Notes: generated by a model from the sequence alone, not told the origin. A stretch of DNA of 64,000 bases from Brevibacillus brevis (GCF_031583145.1 NZ_CP134050.1:2132501-2196500), one strand, 5' to 3'. Shown: positions 1 to 10,089, counted from the first letter of the stretch. Translations and numbers: made by a program.

Positions 1-1
1 G

Positions 2-577
2 GAAGAAAATGCGTACTCCTGGACCCGTGGGCCGTACACGCCAGCGGAAGTTGCCGGGATGGTAAATGCGACACAAGCCAAAAACAAGGCTCCTCAAGTC
101 TCCTCCTCGCTGAAAACGTTGCGGGTGACGGAGCGCGGGCCATCCGGACGGGTGCTGGAGATGGAGGCGGACGGCACCAAAGTAGCCGTTTCGTCGCCGG
201 ATTCGTACCGGACGGTTTTCCAGCAGGGGGCCAGCTCGCTGCGCAGCACAAAGTTTGACGTGGAGGAAATGGGGACGTTTACGATTCTGGGTGCGAACGG
301 CAAAAGCATGAGCCATCCTGCAGGACGCGATGTGCAAGTGGTCGGTGCGGACAATTACGCTGTGTCGGCGAACGGCTACAACGACCAGTTCCTGATTTAC
401 CGGGGGGCGGATGATTGGCGTGTGGCCAGCAAGACCCAACAGTTCCTGTTTCGTGGCAACGGATTTGGCCATGGCCTCGGCGTCTCCCAGTACGGAGCGA
501 AGGCGATGGCGGAGAGCGGGTATGACTACAAGGAGATCTTGCAACACTATTACCAGGATGTAACAATCGAGCCGTAA
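2..577 (+). CDS. SpoIID/LytB-domain protein, C-terminal part
   Basis: The frame is open to the left edge of the window, so only the last 191 residues are present. The C-terminal stretch NGFGHGLGVSQYGA followed by AMAESGYDYKEIL and a tyrosine-rich end is the signature of the SpoIID/LytB family. Family members are peptidoglycan-acting or amidase-enhancing proteins; SpoIID itself is a lytic transglycosylase needed for engulfment during sporulation. It lies 42 bases before queA on the same strand. Whether this is SpoIID or a paralogue cannot be decided without the N-terminus. Confidence 0.85.
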   Translation, partial: EENAYSWTRGPYTPAEVAGMVNATQAKNKAPQVSSSLKTLRVTERGPSGRVLEMEADGTKVAVSSPDSYRTVFQQGASSLRSTKFDVEEMGTFTILGANGKSMSHPAGRDVQVVGADNYAVSANGYNDQFLIYRGADDWRVASKTQQFLFRGNGFGHGLGVSQYGAKAMAESGYDYKEILQHYYQDVTIEP

Positions 578-619
578 GCCGATAAGGCATAAGAATTCGG
601 ATAAAAGGAGAACGACATC

Positions 620-1648
620 GTGGACGTGCAGCAATTTGATTTTGAACTGCCAGAGCATTTGATTGCCCAGCACCCGTTGGAAGAGCGGACTTCTTCCCGG
701 TTGCTGGTTCTTCGGAAAGAAACGGGAGAGATCATCCATCAGCGCTTTACGGATCTGATCGATCATCTCGTCCCGGGCGATGTGCTCGTCATGAACGACA
801 GCCGTGTGCTCCCGGCGAGGCTGATCGGGGAGAAGGTAGAGACCGGAGCAAAGATCGAAGTGCTGTTGCTCAAATCTCTCGGCGACGATCGGTGGGAAAC
901 GTTGGTGAAGCCCGGAAAACGAGTAAAGCCGGGGACGGAGATCGTCTTCGGCAACGGTCTCTTGAGCTGTGTGTGCGAAGACGTGACCGAGACGGGCGGG
1001 CGGATCGTCCGATTCCGATATGAAGGGATTTTTTACGAGATTCTTGACCAGTTAGGGTCCATGCCGCTGCCGCCGTACATTCACGCGCAGTTGGAAGACA
1101 AGGAGCGCTATCAGACTGTTTACGCCCGCGAGCGAGGGTCTGCCGCCGCTCCGACGGCTGGCCTGCATTTCACGAAGCCGTACCTGGAGCAGATCGCGGC
1201 GAAGGGCGTTCAGCTTGCGTACATCACGCTTCACGTGGGCCTTGGAACGTTTCGGCCGGTCTCTTCAGACAATGTGGAAGAGCACGTCATGCACGCAGAA
1301 TACTATGAGATTCCGGAAGAGACAGTCCGGATCGTCAACAGCGCCAAGGAGCAGGGCAGAAGGGTAATCGCAGTCGGCACCACCTCCTGCAGGACGCTGG
1401 AGACTGTCGGAAAGGCGAACGGCGGCAAGCTGACGGCAACTTCGGGCTGGACCGACATCTTCATTTATCCAGGGTACACCTTCTCCATTCTGGACGGACT
1501 TTTGACGAACTTCCATTTGCCCAAGTCGACGCTGGTAATGCTCGTGAGCGCCTTGGCGGGAAAAGACAACGTCATGCGCGCATACAAGAGTGCCGTGCAG
1601 GAAGAGTACCGCTTCTTCAGTTTTGGCGATGCCATGCTGATTTTGTAA
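620..1648 (+). CDS. queA: S-adenosylmethionine:tRNA ribosyltransferase-isomerase QueA
   Basis: This 342-residue protein has full family length. It transfers and isomerises the ribosyl group of SAM onto 7-aminomethyl-7-deazaguanine in tRNA to give epoxyqueuosine. Recognisable blocks are [25 protein letters not shown] at the N-terminus, [10 protein letters not shown] near residue 60, [13 protein letters not shown] near 175 and [17 protein letters not shown] near 300. The start is GTG at 620, preceded by AAAAGGAG. The next gene is tgt, the preceding step of the same queuosine pathway. Confidence 0.97.
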   Translation: MDVQQFDFELPEHLIAQHPLEERTSSRLLVLRKETGEIIHQRFTDLIDHLVPGDVLVMNDSRVLPARLIGEKVETGAKIEVLLLKSLGDDRWETLVKPGKRVKPGTEIVFGNGLLSCVCEDVTETGGRIVRFRYEGIFYEILDQLGSMPLPPYIHAQLEDKERYQTVYARERGSAAAPTAGLHFTKPYLEQIAAKGVQLAYITLHVGLGTFRPVSSDNVEEHVMHAEYYEIPEETVRIVNSAKEQGRRVIAVGTTSCRTLETVGKANGGKLTATSGWTDIFIYPGYTFSILDGLLTNFHLPKSTLVMLVSALAGKDNVMRAYKSAVQEEYRFFSFGDAMLIL

Positions 1649-1651
1649 AAA

Positions 1652-1675
1652 AATCGAACATATTCGTATTCGATT
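1652..1675. promoter_or_regulatory. Inverted repeat between queA and tgt
   Basis: AATCGAA at 1652-1658 and TTCGATT at 1669-1675 are perfect inverted arms separated by 10 bases, just after the queA stop codon. They could form a weak hairpin or an operator upstream of the tgt promoter. There is no T-run directly behind the hairpin, so a normal intrinsic terminator is unlikely. Confidence 0.4.
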
Positions 1676-1697
1676 ATATATCCCGCGGGTATGTGGG

Positions 1698-1726
1698 TTT
1701 ACTTCATTGAGAGATTTTCTTATAAT
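1698..1726 (+). promoter_or_regulatory. Probable sigma-A promoter of tgt-yajC
   Basis: TTTACT at 1698-1703 and TATAAT at 1721-1726 are separated by 17 bases. They lie 40 bases upstream of the tgt start, so tgt-yajC can be transcribed independently of queA. Confidence 0.6.
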
Positions 1727-1747
1727 AGGTAAGACTTACATACATAG

Positions 1748-2896
<1,149 letters not shown>

Positions 2897-2911
2897 TCGA
2901 GGGGGATTTAC

Positions 2912-3250
2912 ATGGATGGCTTGACAAATTTTTTACCGATTATCATCATGTTTGTGATCTTTTACTTCCTGCTGATTCGTCCGCAGCAAAAGAAGGCGAA
3001 GCAGCGCAACGCCATGCTGGCCGCTGTGAAAAAGGGTGACAAGATCGTCACCATCGGCGGCATGCACGGAACCATTCAAGATCTGACAGACGACACAGTG
3101 ACCCTGCGCGTAGCCCACAACGTAAACGTGACGTTCGACCGCGGCGCGATCAACAGTGTGGTTTCCGCGAGCAATGCGGCTCCTGCGAAGACAGAGCCTG
3201 CGAAAGCGGAACCTGTCAAAGCGGAAGAAGCGAGCGAAGAAGCGAAATAA
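2912..3250 (+). CDS. yajC: Preprotein translocase subunit YajC
   Basis: This 112-residue single-pass membrane protein accompanies SecDF in the Sec translocon. One membrane segment covers about residues 6-24 and is followed by the family stretch RPQQKKAKQRNAML and by GDKIVTIGGMHGTI near 45-60. The C-terminal tail is a low-complexity run of Lys/Ala/Glu with repeated PAKAEP-like units, common in Gram-positive YajC. The order tgt-yajC-(spoVB)-secDF is the usual Bacillales arrangement. The start ATG follows GAGGGGG. Confidence 0.96.
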   Translation: MDGLTNFLPIIIMFVIFYFLLIRPQQKKAKQRNAMLAAVKKGDKIVTIGGMHGTIQDLTDDTVTLRVAHNVNVTFDRGAINSVVSASNAAPAKTEPAKAEPVKAEEASEEAK

Positions 3251-3260
3251 TCATCATAAA

Positions 3261-3297
3261 GAAAAAGCAGATGGGGCAGCCCATCTGCTTTTTCCAT
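3261..3297. terminator. Bidirectional terminator between yajC and the TIGR04086 gene
   Basis: A long stem with arms AAAAAGCAGATGG and CCATCTGCTTTTT surrounds a short loop. A-rich and T-rich flanks allow termination from both convergent genes. Confidence 0.9.
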
Positions 3298-3332
3298 GTG
3301 TGAATCCGACCTTTTGCGGGTGTGGCCGTCAG

Positions 3333-3734
3333 CTATCGTCTCGGCTTGACTCCTCTGGGCTTGTGGCTGGAGTTGATAGAATTGACGCCGAGAATGCCGC
3401 CGACACCGGCCAGGGCAAAGGCGGCGATCAGGTAGAGGAGCGTTCCCCACTTCATCGGAGCATCAAAGCCGAGAAAACCGATGAGCAGCACGAGAATGAA
3501 ATAGGTCAGTCCGGTCAGCCCTCCATAGTACCAGCCTCTCCCTCCGCAGCGCCGCCCTGTCACATACCCGCCAATCAACAGCCCGATAGCGTTAATCACG
3601 TACGTAAAATAAGGCAGCGAGCTTTCGCGCAAATTGGTAAAACTAAGAAGAAAGGTGGCAAGCAGCGCTCCGATCAAGACGAGACCGAGCGTATACAAAA
3701 GACCTGTCAGCACAGAGGTGGAAGCACTTCGCAC
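3333..3734 (-). CDS. TIGR04086-type four-helix membrane protein
   Basis: This 133-residue integral membrane protein has about four hydrophobic segments. It resembles the TIGR04086 family found next to yajC and spoVB in many Bacillales (YrzE in B. subtilis). The family has no established biochemical role. The tail SSHKPRGVKPRR is basic and probably cytoplasmic. The start is GTG at 3734 behind GAGGGGGTT. The gene is convergent with yajC. Confidence 0.8.
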   Translation of the reverse strand: MRSASTSVLTGLLYTLGLVLIGALLATFLLSFTNLRESSLPYFTYVINAIGLLIGGYVTGRRCGGRGWYYGGLTGLTYFILVLLIGFLGFDAPMKWGTLLYLIAAFALAGVGGILGVNSINSSHKPRGVKPRR

Positions 3735-3866
3735 GGTATAACCCCCTCACTGGTCAACTGTTTGTACCATCTATATGAAAGGCTTGGTCCACGTATTCAT
3801 CTTCGCGTTGAACATTGAAAGGAATTTTCGTATGATGGATGGGGAACAAGACGGGGGTGAGGAAAG

Positions 3867-4844
3867 ATGATTAAAACGTACTTTTACAACCACTCTGAAC
3901 AGAAGATGTTTCACGACGTTGATCTGGCAACCAAGGATCAATGGCTGAAATCACCGGAGGACCTGCTCTGGATCGATCTGTACGACGTGGGCAACAACGA
4001 GCTTCCCTATATTGCCAAGATCTTCGACTTTCACCCGCTGGCAATTGAGGACTGCCTGCACGTCAGTCCGCGTGCTAAGGTAGACAAGTACGACGATTAC
4101 TATTTCTTCGTCTTTCACGCCCTGCGTTACAACGAAGAAAGCGATGACGAAATTACGACAGTAGAGCTGAACGTATTTCTCGGACCGAACTACATCGTCA
4201 CGATCCACAAATCACCGATGAACACCATCGGCCGGATCGCAGCTATGTGCCACCGCAATATTTCGTTCCTCAATCGCGGACCGGATTATTTGTTGTACGC
4301 GATCGTGGACGGGATCACCGATGAGTATTTCCCCATCATCGACCGGATCAGTGTGCGGATTGACGAGCTGGAAGACGAAATTTACGAGCATCAAATGGAA
4401 GAGATCACGGAAGAATTCTTGGCGCTGAAGCGAACGATTATTTTGATTCGTCGCGTGATTATGCCGCAGAAGCGCATTTTTGCGAATGTGAATGGCCGTT
4501 ATTCATTTGATATTTCCGAGGAGAACGTTCCGTTTTACAGTGACTTGACCGACCATCTGGAGCGGATCGCAGACTCGACTGAGACGTTCCGCGATCTGGT
4601 GAACGGCGCTTTGGATACGTACTATACGATCATCAGCGCCAAAACGACGGAAACGATGCGAGTGCTCACCATCATTTCCACGATCATTCTGCCGCTTACG
4701 TTCATAACGGGCCTGTTCGGGATGAACACCTTCGCTTGGCTGGGTGAAGAGGCAGAGCCGTACATGCTGGTCGTGGCACTGGTCATTATGCTCGCGATGA
4801 CGTTTGCCATGCTGCACATCTTCCGCAAGCGCAAGTGGCTGTAA
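3867..4844 (+). CDS. CorA-family divalent cation transporter
   Basis: This 325-residue protein has the CorA architecture: a large acidic cytoplasmic N-terminal domain and two C-terminal membrane helices. The loop between the helices carries the hallmark GMN (TGLFGMNTFAWLGE, near residue 290). The last residues FRKRKWL are the usual basic tail. Family members carry Mg2+ and sometimes Co2+ or Ni2+. The start ATG at 3867 follows GGTGAGGAAAG. The selected ion cannot be read from the sequence. Confidence 0.93.
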   Translation: MIKTYFYNHSEQKMFHDVDLATKDQWLKSPEDLLWIDLYDVGNNELPYIAKIFDFHPLAIEDCLHVSPRAKVDKYDDYYFFVFHALRYNEESDDEITTVELNVFLGPNYIVTIHKSPMNTIGRIAAMCHRNISFLNRGPDYLLYAIVDGITDEYFPIIDRISVRIDELEDEIYEHQMEEITEEFLALKRTIILIRRVIMPQKRIFANVNGRYSFDISEENVPFYSDLTDHLERIADSTETFRDLVNGALDTYYTIISAKTTETMRVLTIISTIILPLTFITGLFGMNTFAWLGEEAEPYMLVVALVIMLAMTFAMLHIFRKRKWL

Positions 4845-4859
4845 TTGGCTCTAATAGTT

Positions 4860-4905
4860 GCCCCCCTCAAAGCAAATGACTAGTAGCAAATGTCCAGAGG
4901 GGGGC
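4860..4905 (+). promoter_or_regulatory. Hairpin covering the DUF421 ribosome-binding site
   Basis: GCCCCCCTC at 4860-4868 is a perfect 9-base complement of GAGGGGGGC at 4897-4905. The right arm is the Shine-Dalgarno sequence of the gene starting at 4912. In the folded mRNA the ribosome site would be paired. No T-run follows, so this is not a normal terminator. Confidence 0.65.
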
Positions 4906-4911
4906 GTCCTT

Positions 4912-5628
4912 GTGGAAGACCTGTCAACAGCGTTGCTCCGCACCCTGTTTTCGTACCTGTTTCTGCTGGTGATCTTGCGCCTGATGGGAAAACGGGAACT
5001 GGGGAAGATGTCTGTTTTCGATGTTGTCATCTCCATCATGCTTGCAGAGATGGCCGTGCTGGCGATCGAAGACGTCAATAAACCGGCCTTTCTGTATTAC
5101 ATACCGATGCTGCTGATTGCTCTTTTGGAAATCGTCATGGCGTACATTTCCCTGAAGAACAAAAAGATCCGGGACGTGGTGGACGGCTCCGCCGACATCA
5201 TTATCGAAAACGGGGAAATCAGGGAGCATGCGCTGCGGAGAAACCGTCTGAACATGGACGATCTCATGGTGCACCTGCGGCAGAAAAACGTGAAGAACAT
5301 TGCCGATGTGGAATTCGCATTGCTGGAGCCGACCGGACAGATGAGCGTCTTTCTGAAGCAGCCGAAAGAGCCGGTCACCCGGGAGGATCTGCAGATCCCG
5401 AGAAGCAATCCTGTCGGTACCGTGACCTACAAAGGGCTGCCGATTCCGCTCATCCTCGATGGGAAAGTCCGGAGTGAAGCGCTGCGCAAAATCGGGCAAA
5501 ATGAGCTGTGGCTCAAGCGGGAAATCCGCAAGTACGGCATCAAAGACATCAGGGAAGTGTCGTTTTGCAGCATCGATGATCGAGGGATCATGTACTTGGA
5601 CAAAAAAGACAAATCGCCGCTGCAGTGA
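4912..5628 (+). CDS. DUF421/YetF-family membrane protein
   Basis: This 238-residue protein has an N-terminal set of about three membrane helices (LLRTLFSYLFLLVILRLMGKRELGKMSVFDVVISIML and onward) and a soluble C-terminal part. The motif LMGKRELGKMS followed by D-V-V-I-S-I is typical of the DUF421 (YetF/YdfR/YkjA) family. In Bacillus, YetF-type proteins occur in the cell or spore envelope; the molecular role is poorly defined. The start GTG at 4912 is chosen because AGAGGGGGG lies 7 bases upstream. A longer reading from 4858 lacks a ribosome site. Confidence 0.88.
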   Translation: MEDLSTALLRTLFSYLFLLVILRLMGKRELGKMSVFDVVISIMLAEMAVLAIEDVNKPAFLYYIPMLLIALLEIVMAYISLKNKKIRDVVDGSADIIIENGEIREHALRRNRLNMDDLMVHLRQKNVKNIADVEFALLEPTGQMSVFLKQPKEPVTREDLQIPRSNPVGTVTYKGLPIPLILDGKVRSEALRKIGQNELWLKREIRKYGIKDIREVSFCSIDDRGIMYLDKKDKSPLQ

Positions 5629-5630
5629 CA

Positions 5631-7217
5631 TCAGCGGCGAGGAAAAAACACGGCCAGTTGTTCGCCGATCCAGGGGATTCGGCGGACATCTTGTTTGCCC
5701 AGCACTCTCATCGCCACGAGCAGCACGAGGTAAAGCATGGTGCTCGCAGCCGTGCAGACGAGCAGGAGCCGTCCCACGTGCTCATCGGCAAACCAATGTT
5801 TGGCCATATATGAGCCGGCGTAGCCCATCGCAAGCATCGCTGCCCCGATTTTGCCGAATTCGGCGAAATTGATGGTAAAGCCGATTTTTTTGATCAGGCT
5901 GGCGAAGTGCAGCAGCGTGACGAGCGTGATGCCGATATTCAAAGCGATGACGGCACCGTGAATGCCAAAGGCGGGCTGAGCGGTAAAGAGAAACATGGCG
6001 GCCGTCTTGACGATAGCACCGATCAAGGTGTTGCGGAAGACGACCTGAGCGAAGTCCAGGCCCTGCAAGGCGGCGGCAAGCGGCGCCTGAAAGAAGAGGA
6101 AGACCGAAAACGGGGCCATCTCTTTGAGCAGGATGCCGACTTCCTTGAACTGCGTTCCGTAGATCAGTCCGCACAGCGGCTCGGCGAAAATCGTCAGCAA
6201 TACCGTGCAGGGTGCTCCTATCACGAGTGTGATCCGCATCGATTGATAGATGCGACGATGCACGAGGGGAGCATTATTTTGATAGGCGGCCTCCGCTACG
6301 GCAGGAACGAGAGAAACGGACAAGGAATACGTAAGAAAAGTGGGGAACATCAAAAGCGGTACGGCCATGCCCGCGAATTGTCCGTACAGTCCCGTAGCAT
6401 TCGAGGTAGAATAGCCTGCGAGAACGAGCGCCATGGGTACGATCATCGGCTCCAGCACGTAAGCGATCGAACCGATTATCCGGCTCATGGTAACCGGCAG
6501 GGCCACGTGAATTAATTGGCGCAGACTTGCTTTTGTCGCGGAAACCGCCTGGTACAAAGGTACCGTGAGGAGCTTGGCGGCGGTTTTTTTGCTTCCTTTC
6601 CGGTACTGCCACAGAATGTACAGAAGTCCCGCTGCCTCTCCACAGATGATGCTGGCGACGGCCCCTGCAGTCGCGTATTCCACGCCTGCAGATAGAAACG
6701 AGATGGTCATGACGACGACCAGTGCCATCCTCACGACCTGTTCCACCAGTCCGGATACCGCTGTTGGTACCATGTTTTGCTTGCCCTGGAAGTAACCTCT
6801 CAGCACGAGGGAAATGCTGGCGATCGGAATGACGGGAATCGCGGCCAGCATGACGATGTGCGCACGGGGGTCGGCAAACAGGCCACTGGAAATCCAGCGG
6901 GAAAACAACAGGAGAATCGAGCAGACCACCAAGCTGATGCCGCCTGCCACCGAGAGCGCCAGGATCAGGAAGCGGCGCGTCAAGCGTGGGTTATTGGCGG
7001 CTTCCGTCTCAGCCACTTGCTTGGCGATGGCGACAGGGAGCCCGAATGTCGTCACCGTGATCAGAAAGTACAGGAGGGGCACGACCATCTGATACAGCCC
7101 CATGCCTTCCGAGCCGATGATCCGGGAAAGGACGATTCTGTGGGCAAAGCCGAAGATTTTGGTAATGCCGCCTGCGATGATGAGGATGACCGTCCCGTAA
7201 AAGAATGACTGTCTCAT
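5631..7217 (-). CDS. spoVB: Stage V sporulation protein B (SpoVB), MATE-like flippase family
   Basis: This 528-residue polytopic membrane protein of the MVF/MATE-like polysaccharide exporter family shows GGITKIFGFAHRIVLSRIIGSEGMGLYQMV near its N-terminus, as in SpoVB. In B. subtilis SpoVB is needed for spore cortex synthesis, probably by handling lipid-linked precursors. The position between yajC/TIGR04086 and comN-secD is the conserved one. The start ATG at 7217 is chosen because AAAGGAG precedes it by 6 bases. The gene ends 2 bases from the convergent DUF421 gene. Confidence 0.93.
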   Translation of the reverse strand: MRQSFFYGTVILIIAGGITKIFGFAHRIVLSRIIGSEGMGLYQMVVPLLYFLITVTTFGLPVAIAKQVAETEAANNPRLTRRFLILALSVAGGISLVVCSILLLFSRWISSGLFADPRAHIVMLAAIPVIPIASISLVLRGYFQGKQNMVPTAVSGLVEQVVRMALVVVMTISFLSAGVEYATAGAVASIICGEAAGLLYILWQYRKGSKKTAAKLLTVPLYQAVSATKASLRQLIHVALPVTMSRIIGSIAYVLEPMIVPMALVLAGYSTSNATGLYGQFAGMAVPLLMFPTFLTYSLSVSLVPAVAEAAYQNNAPLVHRRIYQSMRITLVIGAPCTVLLTIFAEPLCGLIYGTQFKEVGILLKEMAPFSVFLFFQAPLAAALQGLDFAQVVFRNTLIGAIVKTAAMFLFTAQPAFGIHGAVIALNIGITLVTLLHFASLIKKIGFTINFAEFGKIGAAMLAMGYAGSYMAKHWFADEHVGRLLLVCTAASTMLYLVLLVAMRVLGKQDVRRIPWIGEQLAVFFPRR

Positions 7218-7304
7218 GGAAGGCTCCTTTGCAAGGAAATTCACTTAGTAAAGAATATGGACGTGCCGGTGTCGGCATGACTACTTTGGGGAGGGAAACA
7301 AAAG

Positions 7305-7541
7305 ATGGACAAAGCGGAAAAAGATCGTTGGTATCGGCACGTTTCGGGAATTTGCCAAAGCAAGGCGGAGGAGTTTGCCCTGCTCGGCTATGAAAATGTG
7401 ACGGCAGAAGACGTATGGGAGTGCGTCAGCCATGCGTACAAGGAAATACCGCCGATGCACCGCCTGGTCAATGACGTCCTGTCCCTGAAGCCAAACAAGT
7501 ACATGAACTACCTGATGATTCAAATGTATCGCAATTCATGA
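7305..7541 (+). CDS. comN: ComN-like post-transcriptional regulator
   Basis: This 78-residue acidic soluble protein has a WxxxxSGICQSKAEEFALLGYENVTAEDVWECV core. It corresponds to the Post_transc_reg family (B. subtilis ComN/YrzD), encoded next to spoVB and secDF. In B. subtilis ComN controls comE mRNA and interacts with DivIVA at septa and poles. The start ATG follows GGGGAGGG. Assignment rests on composition, length and synteny. Confidence 0.78.
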   Translation: MDKAEKDRWYRHVSGICQSKAEEFALLGYENVTAEDVWECVSHAYKEIPPMHRLVNDVLSLKPNKYMNYLMIQMYRNS

Positions 7542-7717
7542 TGAAACTTTCTTGCCCGGTATCCGTATGTAAGAGAATCCGCCAGGATAAGGGGTTGGTT
7601 ACCATGGTTCGCCTTTCCAGCAATAATTGACACGTTTTTTCATACTTCGCTATAATGGGCATATTGGTTTCCCGTCGGAGGGCGGGACCCTGCTTAAGAA
7701 AGAGGGGTATTACTGCG

Positions 7718-8956
7718 ATGATAAAATGGGGAAGATTCCTCCTGTTTCTGGTCGTTGTCGCTTTACTGGGTACACTCATGGCGACGACAACTACGCAGGT
7801 GGCAAAGAACATCACACTCGGTCTGGACCTGCAGGGCGGGTTTGAGATTCTTTATGAAGTAGAGCCTTTGGAGGCGAATCACCCGGTCGATATCGAGCTG
7901 CTGAAGTCGACCGCACACATGATTGAGAAGCGCATCAACATCGGTGGCGTGGCTGAGCCCGTCGTCACTACCGAACTTCCAAACCGGATCCGCGTTCAGA
8001 TCGCGTCACAGTCGGCGGATCAGGACAAGCTTCGCGAGCTGATCGGCCGTCCGGCAGTGCTGACCTTCCGTGACGAGTCCGGAAAGACCATCCTGCGCGG
8101 AAGCGATTTGGCTCCGAACGGCGCGGCTGTCGGTTACGACGATTTGAAACGTCCGCTGGTTACCGTGAAATTTTCTGATGCGAAAAAGCTGGAAGATGTT
8201 ACCCGTGCGAATTTGCACAAACGCATGGCGATTTACCTGGATGAAAACTTGCAAACCAATCCGACCATTCAGGCGGTCATCACGGGAGGCAGCGCACAGA
8301 TCACGGGTAACTACACGCAAGAGTCCGCCCAAGAATTGGCTGACCTGCTGAACTCCGGCGCCATGCCAGCGAAGCTGACCGAGAAGCAAGTAACGTCAGT
8401 AGGCGCTACGCTGGGTGCTTTGGCTCTGCAAAAGACGGTCTATGCCGGGTATATCGGCGCGGCGTTGATCTTCCTGTTCATGCTGTTCGTCTATCGGATG
8501 CCTGGCATGATCGCGAACATCACGTTGGCAGGGTTTACCTACTTCTGTATGGTCGTGCTTGACTGGATGCACGCGACGCTCACGCTGCCGGGGATTGCCG
8601 GCTTCATTCTGGCGGTCGGGATCGCGGTCGACGCGAACATCATTACGTACGAACGGATCCAGGAAGAAATTCGCTCCGGAAAAACGATTCTGTCCGCTTT
8701 CCGTGCCGGCGAACGACGTTCCCTGATTACGATTATCGACGCACATGTGACGACGCTGATCGCCACAGGCGTCCTGTTCTACTTCGGTACGAGCTCCGTT
8801 CAAGGCTTTGCCGTGGTCCTGGCCATGACGATCATCGTCAGCATCATCACCAACGTGTTTGGGTCTCGCTTCCTCCTTTGGCTGGTAGTCCGTTCCAACA
8901 TGTTTAAAAAGCCGTTCTGGTTCGGAGTAAAGGAGAGTGAGATCGGTGAGCTTTAA
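7718..8956 (+). CDS. secD: Protein translocase subunit SecD
   Basis: This 412-residue subunit of the proton-driven SecDF complex pulls exported proteins out of the SecYEG channel. The sequence shows an N-terminal helix, LGLDLQGGFEILYEV near 35-50, a periplasmic-type P1 domain and five C-terminal helices with GIAVDANIITYERIQEEIRSGK, the conserved D-A-N motif. It is short compared with Gram-negative SecD, as in other Firmicutes. The ATG at 7718 follows AGAGGGG. It overlaps secF by 11 bases. Confidence 0.97.
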   Translation: MIKWGRFLLFLVVVALLGTLMATTTTQVAKNITLGLDLQGGFEILYEVEPLEANHPVDIELLKSTAHMIEKRINIGGVAEPVVTTELPNRIRVQIASQSADQDKLRELIGRPAVLTFRDESGKTILRGSDLAPNGAAVGYDDLKRPLVTVKFSDAKKLEDVTRANLHKRMAIYLDENLQTNPTIQAVITGGSAQITGNYTQESAQELADLLNSGAMPAKLTEKQVTSVGATLGALALQKTVYAGYIGAALIFLFMLFVYRMPGMIANITLAGFTYFCMVVLDWMHATLTLPGIAGFILAVGIAVDANIITYERIQEEIRSGKTILSAFRAGERRSLITIIDAHVTTLIATGVLFYFGTSSVQGFAVVLAMTIIVSIITNVFGSRFLLWLVVRSNMFKKPFWFGVKESEIGEL

Positions 8957-9857
8957 TGCAGAAAACACGGTTGTCCGCTTTGACATCGTAAAGAACCGCC
9001 GGAAGTTTTTTATCGGTTCTTCCGTGATTATTATTTTGGGATTGCTGTTCATTCTGTTCTCGGGCATGCACCTCGGTGTTGACTTTAAAGCAGGTACGCG
9101 TCTCGACCTGTTTATCGGTAAACAATTCAACCCTGAAGACGTAGAGACGGTCATCAAGCAGGAGGTTCCGGACGTCGTCTTTACGAAAGTGACGCCTTAC
9201 GGGACGAACCAGGCTTTCACCCGCTTTGACCAAACGATTTCGTCGGATACCATGATGAAGCTGGAAACAGCCTTGAAGAAAAAGTTTGGGGATCAGGTCA
9301 CCAAGCAGGTTTCTTCCGTCGATCCAGCGATTGCCCGTGAAATGGTGAAGAAGGCGGCGATCGCCGTTTCGATTGCTGCGATCGGGATCGTCATCTACAT
9401 CGCGATCCGCTTTCAATGGTTGTTCGGGATTGCCACCGTCATCGGGCTGATCCATGACGTGTTTATCCCGATTGCGCTCTTCTCGGTATTCAGGCTGGAA
9501 GTGGACATTACGTTCATCGCAGCGCTGTTGACGATTCTCGGTTACTCGATCAACGACAAGATCGTTATTTTTGACCGGATTCGGGAAAACCTGAGAACGA
9601 TGAAGTCCAAAACCATTCCGGATCTGGAGCATCTGGTCAACGTGTCACTCTGGCAAACGATGCGCCGTTCCGTATACACGGTAGCGACCGTATTCTTCAC
9701 AGCATTGGCTCTGGCCGTGCTGGGAAGCGAGAGCATTCGCAACTTCTCCCTGGCCCTCTTGTTCGGTCTGGTGAGCGGTACGTACTCCTCGATCTTTATC
9801 GCGGCGCAAATTTGGGTAAACCTGAAAGAACGAAATATGAAAAAGAAAAATGGATAA
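8946..9857 (+). CDS. secF: Protein translocase subunit SecF
   Basis: This 303-residue partner of SecD has HLGVDFKAGTRLDL near residue 45 and, in the membrane domain, LTILGYSINDKIVIFDRIREN near 200-220, the hallmark of SecF. The start GTG at 8946 lies inside the secD 3' end and is preceded by AAAGGAG, so translational coupling is likely. B. subtilis has SecD and SecF fused; here they are separate polypeptides. Confidence 0.97.
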   Translation: MSFNAENTVVRFDIVKNRRKFFIGSSVIIILGLLFILFSGMHLGVDFKAGTRLDLFIGKQFNPEDVETVIKQEVPDVVFTKVTPYGTNQAFTRFDQTISSDTMMKLETALKKKFGDQVTKQVSSVDPAIAREMVKKAAIAVSIAAIGIVIYIAIRFQWLFGIATVIGLIHDVFIPIALFSVFRLEVDITFIAALLTILGYSINDKIVIFDRIRENLRTMKSKTIPDLEHLVNVSLWQTMRRSVYTVATVFFTALALAVLGSESIRNFSLALLFGLVSGTYSSIFIAAQIWVNLKERNMKKKNG

Positions 9858-9889
9858 CTCGTCTGTCTATCGCAGATGACGCACATACA

Positions 9890-9917
9890 CCGCGGGGGCG
9901 CTTCCCCCGCGGTTTTT
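9890..9917 (+). terminator. Intrinsic terminator after secF
   Basis: CCGCGGGGG and CCCCCGCGG form a 9-base GC stem with a 5-base loop, followed by TTTTT. Confidence 0.93.
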
Positions 9918-9987
9918 CGCTCTTCTTGGGGGTGATTTCGACCAACGAGCCTGGTTTGCTCTTTACAGTCACAGGCAGGTCCATTTG

Positions 9988-10023
9988 ATACTGGTAATAA
10001 TTTATGAGATTCTTATCCAGTAT
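9988..10023. promoter_or_regulatory. Inverted repeat upstream of the cation-efflux gene
   Basis: ATACTGG at 9988-9994 and CCAGTAT at 10017-10023 are perfect inverted arms around a 22-base AT-rich centre, 67 bases before the start of the CDF gene. The geometry fits a regulator binding site or a leader hairpin. No matching regulator gene is adjacent. Confidence 0.4.
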
Positions 10024-10089
10024 AAGGGAAACGAAGGCTCTCACACAGGTCTGGCGAAGTCAGTTTTTCCAAGAGAGGAGGAGGTTGCT

